This document shows positions 54,760 through 64,000 of a stretch of DNA of 64,000 bases, in pieces. How positions within the stretch are numbered: position 1 is the stretch's first letter; every line of letters begins with the position of its first letter. Made by a program: the position numbers and the translations under genes. The DNA is from Porphyra umbilicalis. Its lineage: Eukaryota; Rhodophyta; Bangiophyceae; Bangiales; Bangiaceae. The notes beneath the pieces are model-generated. The model saw only the letters and a program-made list of their open reading frames with translations, did not search any database and was not told the DNA's origin. Where the stretch lies: NCBI GenBank assembly GCA_002049455.2, contig KV918838.1, forward strand, positions 123,971-187,970, in the 5' to 3' direction.

Positions 54760-57700
54760 TTATTGATTCCCTGCACACAGTTCCACTCGTGCGCGCTTGC
54801 GTGTGCCCCTGTTGGGGTCCGGGTAGTCCCGGCGCAGCTCCTTCAACACAGCCTTACTGTTCCTGTCCCACGGCCCGTAGCGCTGCTTCAGGGCGTTGAC
54901 GACCACGCTGATTCCCACCACCCCACCGCGGCGCGCGTACTCGGTATCAAAGGCGCGGTACAGCGCCGCCCGCTCCGAATACAGCTTGATGTACCGGTCG
55001 CGCTTCGGTTCGGTATGACGGAGGCGCCACCGGTTGCCAAACAGCTGCTGCACCTCCAAGATGGATGCCATGCCGCGCCGTCCTTCTGCGTACTCGTCGA
55101 GCGCCTGGCCCCACTTGAGGTCGGGCATCATCTCGATGAGCGGCACGCACTCCCCGTGCGCATTGAAAAGGGGTACCCCGGCCAGCTTACCCTTGGCCTG
55201 CAGCGTGCGCACGCTCTCTCTATCACGTAACAAAGCCGCTGGCACCTCCACCTGCGTCATGATTGGCGTGATGGTCACCGGGATGCTCGCCGCCGCCCCT
55301 GCTTCGACCACAGTCGGCTCGGCCGAAAGGGCCACCAAGCCCGACGGGGGAGGGCGCCGCAGATCCTCGATCAGCAGGTCGCGGGCGCGCACATCCTGCA
55401 CCGCGCCAACGGCTACCATCCGTGCCATCAGCGAGCGCGTGCGGGCCATCTCGGTTGAAACAAGCTGCTTCACCTCCTCCATCGCCGCGTGGCCGTGCTC
55501 TTTCAGGTCCTCAAAGCCGGCCGCCGTGCACTTCTGGAGGCGCTCCGCGTTGTAGTCCATCTGCATCGACAGAGAGCGTTCCAAGTCCAGCGCGTCGGCC
55601 GCGGACCCGGCCGCCACCGCCTCCACTGCCGCCTTTACGGCTGCTGAGAGCTGCGGCAGCACCTGCTGGACCGCACTGGTGGCGACGTCGCCTGCCGCCT
55701 CCAAGGAGCTCCTCATCAGCGTGCAGGAGCTGGTAAAGTCTTGGTTGGCGAGGAGGGGATGAGCGAGGATGGCCGCATCCGCGGGCACGCTCGCCGTCGC
55801 GATGCGGGCCGCCCACGACTGGAAAAAGACGGACCGTAACATGCGGATGAGGTCGAAAAAGTCGCTCAGCGCCGAGTCGACCGCGTTGGCGTCCGCCGTC
55901 ATGCGCGCCGCCAGGGCAGCCTCCTCCGTCTCTAGCCAGGTGCAGATTTTGTCTTGCAGCACAACCGGCACGGGCACCGCAAACCGCGCCGTCGTCGGTG
56001 TGACGCAGTCAATCGGACGCCCCGATAGCGCTAGCAGCACTCTGAGGTTCGGAATTGGCCCGTCATACGCCCCCCCGCCGATGCCCACGTTCCAGCGGCC
56101 ATGGTCCCGGTTGTCACCGTCTGAGACGCCCCGCTCCTTGGCCTTTTGAGCCGCCGCCTTGCGGCCCAAGTGCGTTTTGGCGGCCCAGTCGGGGATTCCA
56201 GCCGCCATCATCACCGCCTTGAGGTGGGAGTTGTGGTACTCGTACGACATTGCCTTCAGCGGCCCGCCTGTCGCGCTGGGCACGACCAGCACGCGGTACC
56301 AGCGGCGGAAGCCGTACGTGTTGCCGGCCTCACGGAAATGCCGGGACTGAACGCCAGCGGCCGCCAGCGCCGCGTCGTCGGGCTTGAAGACCGGGGCAAA
56401 GTCGAAAACCGGCTTGGACGAGTCGCCACCGGGGGGGTGAAACATTGCAACCAAAGCATCCGCCACCGCCCCGAACGGGCAAAGCCACGGGTCCACGTGC
56501 GGGAGCGCCCCGATATTCCGCACGAGTCCCTCGGTCGTTTTGGTGGCAGAAATGTAGCAGCAAAGGACATCAAGGCCCTTGCCGTTGGCGGAAAACATCC
56601 CATCGAAAAGCCGCCGCGCAATGTCGCTCCACGTCAGGCCGCGGACCGTCTCCCCGCGCGCCTCCAACGCGTACTGTAGGATCCACAGGGCGTTCAGACG
56701 CAGGTACGCGTTGAGCTGCAGCTCTGTCGTCTGCCGCAGCAGCATGCCCTTGGATGTCAGCGCCCGCTGCTGGTCGGTCACTGACACGTTGCGCTTGCCA
56801 ATAGCCTTGGCCACCCCAGCAGCGCTCTCCTGCAGGATGCCGTCGCGCTTGCGACGGTCCAGGATGGCCTTGGCGGGCCGATAGCTGCCCGCCGACAGGT
56901 AGTCGTCCATACACCAGCGCTTGCAGCAGTCGCACTTGGCTTCGTGCCACAACAGATTGAACAGCTTGGCCACCTTTGAGAGCGCGTTGAGGTCGTTCTG
57001 CAGCACCCCCCGGCCGACCAGCCGTCCGACGGGAACGCCCTCGCCGGGGTGGGGGGTAGTTGGATCAGAGGCATTGCGGGGGGCCGTCGTGTGGGCAGGA
57101 AGGAGCACGTCGTGAGCCGGGGGGGGTGGCGGACCACCAGTGGTACCATGCGCTGGGGGGAAGCGGGGAGGAGGAGGTAGTGCATTGAACGCGCTCGAGG
57201 GGTGGCGGGCGGCAGCCGGCGCGGTCGAATTGGCCGATGCGGGCGCCGCCCCGATCGCCGATAAGGCCCCGTTGCGGGCGCCCCCATAATCTTCACCGAG
57301 TCGCAGCGGGATGGCAGAGGCACCCAAAAACCCTGCGGGTTGGCGGGGGAGGTGGTTGGCTGCCGCGGTTGGTCGCCGACCTGGGGCACTCGGGGGGCTA
57401 CCGGCGGCCCTCCGCTGCCATTTGGGGGCCGACGGGCGCTCCGGGCAGTCCTCCTCCGAGGTGTCGGAGCCATTGCCGCTCCTGTCCGACCCACTGTCGT
57501 CGTCGGAGTGGTCGTGCCGACCGCGGCTCCTCGGCGCCGGCAGGCGGTCGCCGCCAGTCTTGTCTGCGCGGGGGCGGGGGGGGCGTCGCTTCGGCAAGGG
57601 GAGGCGCCGTTTGGCCTCCTCCTCGAGGAACCGAACGACCACATGCCGGCTCAGCGGCATCAGACCCAGAGTGCCCCCCATAACGTCGTTTCCCCACGCA

Positions 57701-58635
57701 CAGAAGCGCTTGATGCACCCCTTATACGTGCATATGGTCTTCTTGGTGCCCTTGTGCGTGGCGCTGTGCGTGTGCCGCTGCATGTCATTGCACGCCGCGC
57801 TCCGTGCCACCTCCACCTGATGGTGGTTGTTTTGGCCGACAAGATGCACCACCTGGCGCGCTACCGCGCGCACACAGCCGACGTCCATTCCCAGAACTCG
57901 GCAGTGATTGGCTAGGACGACCAGGCTGTCGTAGGCCTGCCGGTCGGCCCGAACCACGGCCTGTGTGCGTTGGTCGGCCGCCCCTGCCGCCTCCGCCGCC
58001 GCCGCCGCGCGGGCCGCCTGCGCAGGGGTGTGACAGGCGCTCCGTCCCCTACCCGATTGCAATCCACCCATCCGGATTAGCGGTGCGGCGTCATCTGGCA
58101 TCCCGAAGAACAGGCGCGCCACCAGGTTGATCTGTGTGTAGGCCGGGTTGCTGTCTTGAAAGACAGAGCTCCCCGCTGACACCTCCGCCATGACGTCGCC
58201 CATGGGGGTGATGTGCAGGTGAGCGACCGGTGGGACCACCAACTCGGGCACAACCGCTCGTGCAGTAGCCGCCGAGCCATGTGGAAGGGGGGGGGAAAGC
58301 GCCTCCGCTGGCTCAGCCGTCCGTATACGTGGGTGTGGCGTACTTTCTGCTTCCATGCCGCCACCCGTTGCCCCACCCAGTTCGTGCAAGGGCCTCGACC
58401 GAGCACCCGTTCTTCCACCGACCCGGGCCGGCACCGGCCGGGCAGCGCTGCTCGGGCGGGACGCGCCGCCGCCCGCCAAACCGGACTCCCGCGGAGCCGC
58501 CAGAAGGGAGGGGCCTGGAAAGGAGAGGCCGCGTGGTAGGCTCTCCCGTAAATACGAGGGGGGGGCGCTTGCCACAGTTGGACGAGGCCCGCCCGACTGG
58601 CAGTCGCCAGAGCGGCGCCCGTCTCGCGCCGCCAT
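54760..58635 (-). CDS. Crypton-type tyrosine recombinase
   Basis: 1,291 residues from ATG 58635 (MAARDGRRSGDCQSGGPRPT); an ATG at 58356 would give 1,198. Middle: a Cys cluster (KCDCCKRWC) and then the tyrosine recombinase core: catalytic Arg in RGETVRGLTW (codon 56641-56643), HLGR (His 56170-56172, Arg 56161-56163), HGRWN, and the Tyr nucleophile in GGAYDGPIP (56065-56067), the R...HxxR...W...Y order of Crypton/NDC10-like enzymes. C-terminus: a GCR1_C-type DNA-binding domain, YAEGRRGMASILEVQQLFGN, RWRLRHTEPKRD, LYSERAALYRAF. These enzymes insert a circular DNA by strand exchange and leave no terminal inverted repeats. The frame is intact with all catalytic residues, so it could be active. AATAAA overlaps the stop. 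The N-terminal 400 residues are low-complexity and unknown. Confidence 0.9.
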   Translation of the reverse strand: MAARDGRRSGDCQSGGPRPTVASAPPSYLRESLPRGLSFPGPSLLAAPRESGLAGGGASRPSSAARPVPARVGGRTGARSRPLHELGGATGGGMEAESTPHPRIRTAEPAEALSPPLPHGSAATARAVVPELVVPPVAHLHITPMGDVMAEVSAGSSVFQDSNPAYTQINLVARLFFGMPDDAAPLIRMGGLQSGRGRSACHTPAQAARAAAAAEAAGAADQRTQAVVRADRQAYDSLVVLANHCRVLGMDVGCVRAVARQVVHLVGQNNHHQVEVARSAACNDMQRHTHSATHKGTKKTICTYKGCIKRFCAWGNDVMGGTLGLMPLSRHVVVRFLEEEAKRRLPLPKRRPPRPRADKTGGDRLPAPRSRGRHDHSDDDSGSDRSGNGSDTSEEDCPERPSAPKWQRRAAGSPPSAPGRRPTAAANHLPRQPAGFLGASAIPLRLGEDYGGARNGALSAIGAAPASANSTAPAAARHPSSAFNALPPPPRFPPAHGTTGGPPPPPAHDVLLPAHTTAPRNASDPTTPHPGEGVPVGRLVGRGVLQNDLNALSKVAKLFNLLWHEAKCDCCKRWCMDDYLSAGSYRPAKAILDRRKRDGILQESAAGVAKAIGKRNVSVTDQQRALTSKGMLLRQTTELQLNAYLRLNALWILQYALEARGETVRGLTWSDIARRLFDGMFSANGKGLDVLCCYISATKTTEGLVRNIGALPHVDPWLCPFGAVADALVAMFHPPGGDSSKPVFDFAPVFKPDDAALAAAGVQSRHFREAGNTYGFRRWYRVLVVPSATGGPLKAMSYEYHNSHLKAVMMAAGIPDWAAKTHLGRKAAAQKAKERGVSDGDNRDHGRWNVGIGGGAYDGPIPNLRVLLALSGRPIDCVTPTTARFAVPVPVVLQDKICTWLETEEAALAARMTADANAVDSALSDFFDLIRMLRSVFFQSWAARIATASVPADAAILAHPLLANQDFTSSCTLMRSSLEAAGDVATSAVQQVLPQLSAAVKAAVEAVAAGSAADALDLERSLSMQMDYNAERLQKCTAAGFEDLKEHGHAAMEEVKQLVSTEMARTRSLMARMVAVGAVQDVRARDLLIEDLRRPPPSGLVALSAEPTVVEAGAAASIPVTITPIMTQVEVPAALLRDRESVRTLQAKGKLAGVPLFNAHGECVPLIEMMPDLKWGQALDEYAEGRRGMASILEVQQLFGNRWRLRHTEPKRDRYIKLYSERAALYRAFDTEYARRGGVVGISVVVNALKQRYGPWDRNSKAVLKELRRDYPDPNRGTRKRARVELCAGNQ

Positions 58636-58806
58636 ACGAAGCGTCGGTGGGGTGGAGCCGAGGGGACAAAGGAACGGGGGCGCAGGAAATGAGGGGAGGG
58701 CGGGCGAGAGGGGCACTAGAGGATAGGATGCGGGCGGGGGGCAGGGGGGGGGAGAGGGAGACTGCTCGTGCCGTCCGCCCGAGCGGTCTGAGCGCGCGCC
58801 CGTCAC

Positions 58807-59351
58807 ACGGTGCGTGCTGCCCGGACCACCAGACGGAAGTCAAGGAGGTGGGCAGGCCCCGGCGAGCACCCGCTGCCGTGCCCGCTGGTGTGGGGCGCGG
58901 CTCTCCGTCCATGTTTTTGGACGGCAGACGGAGCCGAGCCGACGTAACCGGGACGTGAGGGGTGGCGTGCAGCCGGAAAATAGATTCCGCTGTGGGGGAA
59001 CGGCGGGGTGGCGGCGGTCCCCTTCCGCCCACTCTGCGTACGGACAGCTCGCGGTGGCGAGCGCAGGTGCGGCGCTCGCCCGGGTCGTTGCGGTCGCAGC
59101 GAGCGCGCGCGCGCGCTCGGGCCTGTGTCGGCCGGGGGCTCCGCCGCTATATCGGACCTCGGCTGGCACACTGTTTCGGGCGTGGAATTAGTCAACCTCG
59201 CTGGACGCCCACAGGGAATCACATATTTGCCACCCGAGACCCCCTTAGGCGAGTGCGCCCCGGACCGCCCACATCTGCGCCCCCTTCACGCCTCCGCCAG
59301 GCCTGATCCGCCGATCCGCCTGTGTGCCCAAGTCCGCCAGAACTGCTATAC
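58807..59351. other. Upstream region of the recombinase gene
   Basis: No gene accepted. Ends exactly where the second long direct repeat starts. GCCGCTATATCGG at about 59143 is a weak TATA candidate. Confidence 0.35.
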
Positions 59352-62300
59352 CTTGCTTATATCCTGTATGGGTAGACGCGATCGTCGGAGTGGTGGCGGA
59401 CCGCATTCCGAGGGTGTGTGCCCACATCACTCCGACGATCGCACCCCCGACTCCGCCAGCCCCACAGGATATGCAGAGTGCCGCACACGCCCACAGCGGC
59501 CCACACCCCCCCTCTCTCCCGATCGTGTCGATCGTTGCGGCGGGCCTGCATGCGTGCGGCGGTCCTCGGCCGGATACCGTGCCGCCCCCGATTCCGCCAG
59601 CACGCGTGCGGCGGTGGTGCCTTTTTGTGGCCCGCCGCATGCACGCGCGGGTGCACACACACGCGCCGCCGCATGCACGCGCGTGCACACACACGCGCCG
59701 CCGCGACCACCGACCAACCCGTGCCCGCCGCCCGCCACCACCGACCTGCAGCCGCCACCCACCCTCCGCCCCCCCCTCCTCGCCGGCATCCACGCGTCCG
59801 CTCCGCGTAACTCGCCTTCCCCCCCACGCAGAAGCCTGCGTTGCCGGCTGCTGCTCGTTCCCCCGCCCTCCTCCGCCCCGGGCGTCGCTGCCGCGGCGGC
59901 GGCCGACGCGACTGCCCGTCGTCTGGCTGGTGCTGGCTGCCGCCGCAGCCGCAGCGCTCGGTCTCCGCGTCGCTTGTCCTCTTTTTTCGTTTTTTTTTGC
60001 TCCGTCGTCTTTCCCCCCGCTGCGCCCATCGGCGTCCCCACGGCAGAAGCCTCGGGTGTCGCCACCGCTGTGGCGGCGCGCCGATTGGGGCGGGGCGTCG
60101 TCAACGCCTCGGTCATCCAGTCGGACAAGGGGCGCTGAGCGGCGGGGAGGGGGGCAAAGCGGGCTCGAGGGTGGCTGATGAGGCCATTGATGGTGTGGGG
60201 GGGGGTTGGGGGGTGCTAGGGCTACGGTGTTTTTCTTTGTTTGGCCTACCAGGCCTCGGTAGCAGCCTAAGCGTGGGGGTGATGTGGTTGCGGGGGGATC
60301 GGGGGACGGAGCCGCGCCAACAGTGGCTTGCCAACAGTGGCGTGCCAACAGTGGCGTGCAACCGCGGTGCCCCGTGCAGCGCCGCCCGGAACCTGTCCAG
60401 CCCGTGGTGGGCACCGCCGTGCCAGCTACAGTCACCATTGACACGCTGCCCGCTACCCCCGCCACACTGTGCCTACCCGCCGGCATGGCTGCCCGCCGCC
60501 GTTGCGTCATGAGTGAGCTGGGGAGTGCTAGCCTACCACCCCACCGACAGCCCACCGACAATGTCACCAGTCATATCGGAGGGTGCACCCGCATCACTTG
60601 GCATGTTTGTTTTACTTTTTTTTTGACTTACGAGAAAAACACGACCGCCGATATTTGGACGGCGGTGTGTCACATTGTCGGCGGTAGAGACAGTACCGCT
60701 GCCGATTTGCAACTGCTGTATTCTGTGCTGGGGAGAGCGACGCAGCCACCGCAGATTCGTGACGGCTCGTGTGCTGGGGAAGATGTCGACGTCAACAATC
60801 GAGGTCGATTTGTAGACGACGACGACGGTGCCGTGCGCCCACTGTAAAGGTCACGTGTATGTTTTTTTGTCATGGATGCCCGATGAGGCAGTGTGTGGCA
60901 AGTGCATGGCGGGGAACAAGGTCGGGTAGCCGTCGCCGATCGTCGTCGCAGGGCCGTCGCCTTCCGTCGTCGCCGCGCTGCCGCTGCTGATCATCGTCAC
61001 CGCGCTGTCGCCGTCCGTCGTCGCTGTGTTTCCGCCGTCGCTCGTGTTCTCCTCCCTGCCATCGTTCGTCGCCGCCGCGCCACCTCTGCCCATCACCGGC
61101 GCCGCGACGTCTTCGGCCGTCGTTGCCGCGTTGCCGTTGCCGTTGGTGACGACCGCCTCCGCCGCCGGGTCGGGCAGCGTCGGCGGCGAATCGTCGGCGA
61201 CTCGTGGCCGCCCGGCGCCAAGTCTGTGGTCGGCGCCGGTGGCGTCCCCCTCACCCGCCGCGACGGCTTGCCGCCACAGAATGTCGCAACGGGGACTGCG
61301 GGGGCCGCTGACACCGGTGCGAGCGGACAGACCGCAGACGGTGCGAGGGTGGCGGTGCGGGGCGCCCCGCTGATGGCGCCGCCGCACTCAAAGCAACAGC
61401 GACGACGACGGAGGACGATGCCGGGCAGGCCGCGGTCCGCCTGCCGACCCCCAAAGCAGCCACCGTCGAGGAGGCGCCCGCCGCACGCGAAGATGGCGGG
61501 GGGGAGCGCGGCGCCCACACCACAGCCGACCAAGACGGGAATTGTCGTCGGCTACGCGACAGCCGAGGCAGAGAAAGACGCTGGCCGACCGTCTTTTCGT
61601 CGCTGCCGCGGTGCCTGTTGTGGCTGGCGCGGCGGTCTTCGTCGCCCGACGACGTCGCCGCGGCGTCCGTCGCCGCGAGGCCGGTGGCAACCTATGACAA
61701 CCACGTCGCGACGCGGCCGCGGCCCGACGCCGACCCGACGCCCACCACCACCAGTGAGTTTTCCGCCGCGCGACGGCCCGAGCCGCAGCAGCGCGCGGGT
61801 CACCGGGACGGTATCGCGGGCCGCGTTTTGCCCACTGCCTGTCGCCTATCGAGGTTGTCGTCGGCCTCCGGGGTCAACCTCGACCACGTCGTGGTCGTCC
61901 TCCACGACGCTACCGCCGAAGACGTCCCTCCCCGCCGCCACCGCTGCGCCACCGCCGGCACGCCTACGGCGCCGGGCGCCGTCGCCGTCCTCCGACGCGT
62001 CGCCGACGCCGCCGGATGAAGCGGTCGTGGGGGTTGCAGAACAGCATGAAATGGGAGCAGCGAGGGGCGGGGCAGTGGGGGGGGTGCACGCGCGGAAGGG
62101 GGGGGCAGGATCGGCCGGGGCTGCAGGAGCGGGAATGTGGGGGTAGCCGCGCGTAAGGGAGCAGCAGCCACGGTGTGCGCCGTCAGCGGCAGTGGAGACA
62201 AGCGAAAAAATAAATGGCGCCGCTGGGGACCCAAAGAGAACGCTGAAAGAAGCCGCCACTCTTGCGAGCGTCTGCGCCGAGCAGATCCGGACACTGGCTG

Positions 62301-64000
62301 CTCAGAAAAGGCGGGCATCTGACAGCCGCCCTCAAATTTGGCCGCATGAGCGTATCGGCGTGGGCGCACACCCCTCGACGCGCGCCCACCAGCAGTGTTG
62401 CTACGTCACGCCGCCGCTTTTGAGGAGGGGGCGGCGCGGTTTGACGACGGCGGCTGCCGCAGCGGCGGGCGCATGCCCCGCCGCTGGATTGACCAAGGGG
62501 AGCGGGGGGAGTGGGTCCTTGCGTGCACCGGCGCCAGCCATGGCCGGCCGGCCGACCCATGACGCATCACGGCAGCACTGCCCACTGCCGCTGCACAGGC
62601 AAGGGGGGAGGGGGGGGAGGCATCCGCGCTGTCCACGACCGGCGTGTCGACCCGTGACGTGCCGCACCAGCACCGCCCACCGCCACACACACTGCGTGGT
62701 TGCACGACCCGGGCGCTCGGTGTTGTGGCCAGCGCCGCCGGGGACGAGCTGTCCCTCAACACCTCCACCACCGCACCGCCGCCGCCGTCTCTTTGCCACT
62801 CCACCCCCACCGATATCCACCGCCGCACCATCTTCGCCGCTGTTCTCCCTCACAGCTTGTCACGCGTCTGTTGCTCCCCCACACCACATATCACACGTCA
62901 GCGTGCGTGACCGGGCTGCTCTGGGGGGTCTCTTGTGTTGCCGGCGCATCGCCCGCAGCCTCTACGGTGGTCTTGTCGGCGGGAATGGACCGCGTGTGCG
63001 CTACTGCGCCTGTGCTCCCCTCGCTCTTAGTGCCTCCTCTATGGTTCTGTAAGACGATACGCCGGCCGCATTCGCGCGCAGTCCCCCCCCGCCCTTTCCT
63101 CTGCTGATCCTCTGCACGGCGTCATGTTTTGAGCTTGACACTTCCGTGACCGTCGTCTGTACGCCCGAAGGCAAAAGTGGCCTCGTCTTCGCTTAACTGC
63201 CCGTCTCGACACTGTCGGTACTGCGTCGCAATGGTAAGAATAGCGCGTCGCGGGGCGAGCGTGGTCATTCAGAGGCGGGGTTGACATTGGCGCAAGCGGC
63301 GGCAGCGACTGCGGGCCAATGCGTGCACCACGACAGTGCTACTCTGCTTGTTGCTTGGGTGGTGGAGAGGGCGGGTTTCTACGGCAAACAGGGTGTCTGA
63401 CTATGTCCTTCTGATGGTCCCACTACTTTGCCGCTGGCCTTCCGTTCTTTTACCATCCCCTCTCCTCCCGTTCTTTCGCTTTCGTATCCTCCTTTCCTAT
63501 TTGTTGCTTCTTCTCTACCTTCCATACACCCCACGTGCAAACTCTCAGTCACCCCCCCCCTCGGCAAGCGCTTGCGGGCAACATGGGACGACCCCATCCG
63601 GCCGACAGTGCATCAACGTGCGCGTCGTCGATATCAATGCGGGCAAGATGACGGCGGCGATGGCACGAAGCACGATGGGACGCCAACCGCCGACGTCGGG
63701 GGGGAGGCGGCAGCGTCAAGCGTTGGCGGAAGTGCGGCGGCTGTGCAAGTTGATGCTGTCCGCGCGGAGGTGATCCCCGCGTATTGTGGTAATGGGCGTA
63801 GCCGATGCGAGCGACCGCGATGAGTGGGGAGTGCGTGCGACGCCATTGGCGAGGGGGGGGTGAGACTGGGTGGAGTGCAGGGGTCGGTTATCAATGGAGG
63901 GACATGGGGTTCGGTTGGGCGCTAGGGTTGGTGAGCAGCAGCTCCGACAGGTGGCCGCGGTGTGGGGCGTTGTACTCGGGGGGCCGGCAGGGGGGTGGGG
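59352..64000. repeat. Long direct repeat, copy 2 (runs off the window)
   Basis: Matches 49929-54580 with only a few changes, e.g. shorter G runs, GCGGGCCTGCATG for GCGGGCCCGCATG near 59543, and loss of a few bases near 60300. The sequence left of each copy differs, so 59351/59352 is a breakpoint: either the repeat was placed next to the Crypton or a 9.4-kb unit (repeat plus Crypton) is tandemly duplicated. Confidence 0.85.
60485..60847 (+). CDS. Hypothetical 120-aa protein in the long repeat, copy 2
   Basis: Identical in translation to 51064-51426 (MAARRRCVMSELGSASLPPH to GAVRPL). Identity does not show selection because the whole block is nearly unchanged. Confidence 0.35.
   Translation: MAARRRCVMSELGSASLPPHRQPTDNVTSHIGGCTRITWHVCFTFFLTYEKNTTADIWTAVCHIVGGRDSTAADLQLLYSVLGRATQPPQIRDGSCAGEDVDVNNRGRFVDDDDGAVRPL

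Noticed and set aside
49929-64000. LTR retrotransposon with the long repeats as LTRs
   Set aside because: No reverse transcriptase, integrase, primer-binding site or TG/CA ends; the enclosed gene is a tyrosine recombinase of Crypton type.

Overview
The window looks like nuclear DNA from a GC-rich, probably unicellular, eukaryote. Evidence: one clear spliced gene (urea/polyamine-type sodium:solute symporter, GT-AG intron at 44800-45023), TATA-box-like sites, long G and C homopolymers, minisatellites, and mobile-element proteins of eukaryotic type (a Fanzor nuclease and a Crypton tyrosine recombinase). I cannot name the lineage from sequence alone.

Layout. 1-3.2 kb: a gene running off the left edge (minus strand), GC-rich minisatellites, and a hypothetical gene broken at a G run. 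3.5-19.8 kb: two tandem copies (about 8.1 kb each, joined at a G run plus one N) of a unit with a UPF1-like SF1 helicase (plus strand) convergent with a smaller protein (minus strand) that shares a motif with the Crypton recombinase. Each copy of both genes is broken by small indels at different places. 19.9-25.6 kb: a 134-bp inverted repeat, an orphan 668-aa gene and an element with 9-bp minisatellites. 26-33 kb: a fragmented gene with a 2-oxoglutarate oxygenase-like end, a tRNA-like stretch, triplet repeats, about 300-bp satellite units, a Crypton C-terminal relic and an internally deleted copy of the 23.7-25.6 kb element. 33.5-38.7 kb: a very large Fanzor gene with a TATA box upstream and two tight hairpins directly after its stop codon. 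38.7-40.7 kb: a fragmented low-complexity coding region; 40.8-41.2 kb: a MITE-like element. 43.9-46.2 kb: the symporter, the only clearly host-type gene. 46.9-49.8 kb: short repeats, a 24-bp palindrome and low-complexity DNA. 49.9-64 kb: two direct copies of a segment of at least 4.6 kb flanking a 1,291-aa Crypton-type tyrosine recombinase.

How it fits together. Most of the window is a stack of mobile elements around one host gene. Arrays of a roughly 20-bp unit (consensus GACCGACACTTTAACCCAGT) sit in the same orientation at five places (3.54, 11.60, 20.26, 23.73 and 32.16 kb) and mark unit boundaries. The most notable system is the Fanzor gene (eukaryotic relative of TnpB, an RNA-guided nuclease) with a candidate guide-RNA scaffold overlapping its 3' end, beside Crypton-type recombinase sequence and helicase units using a Crypton-like DNA-binding motif. 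Many genes are interrupted by one-base indels, several at G/C runs, so sequence error is a real alternative to decay.
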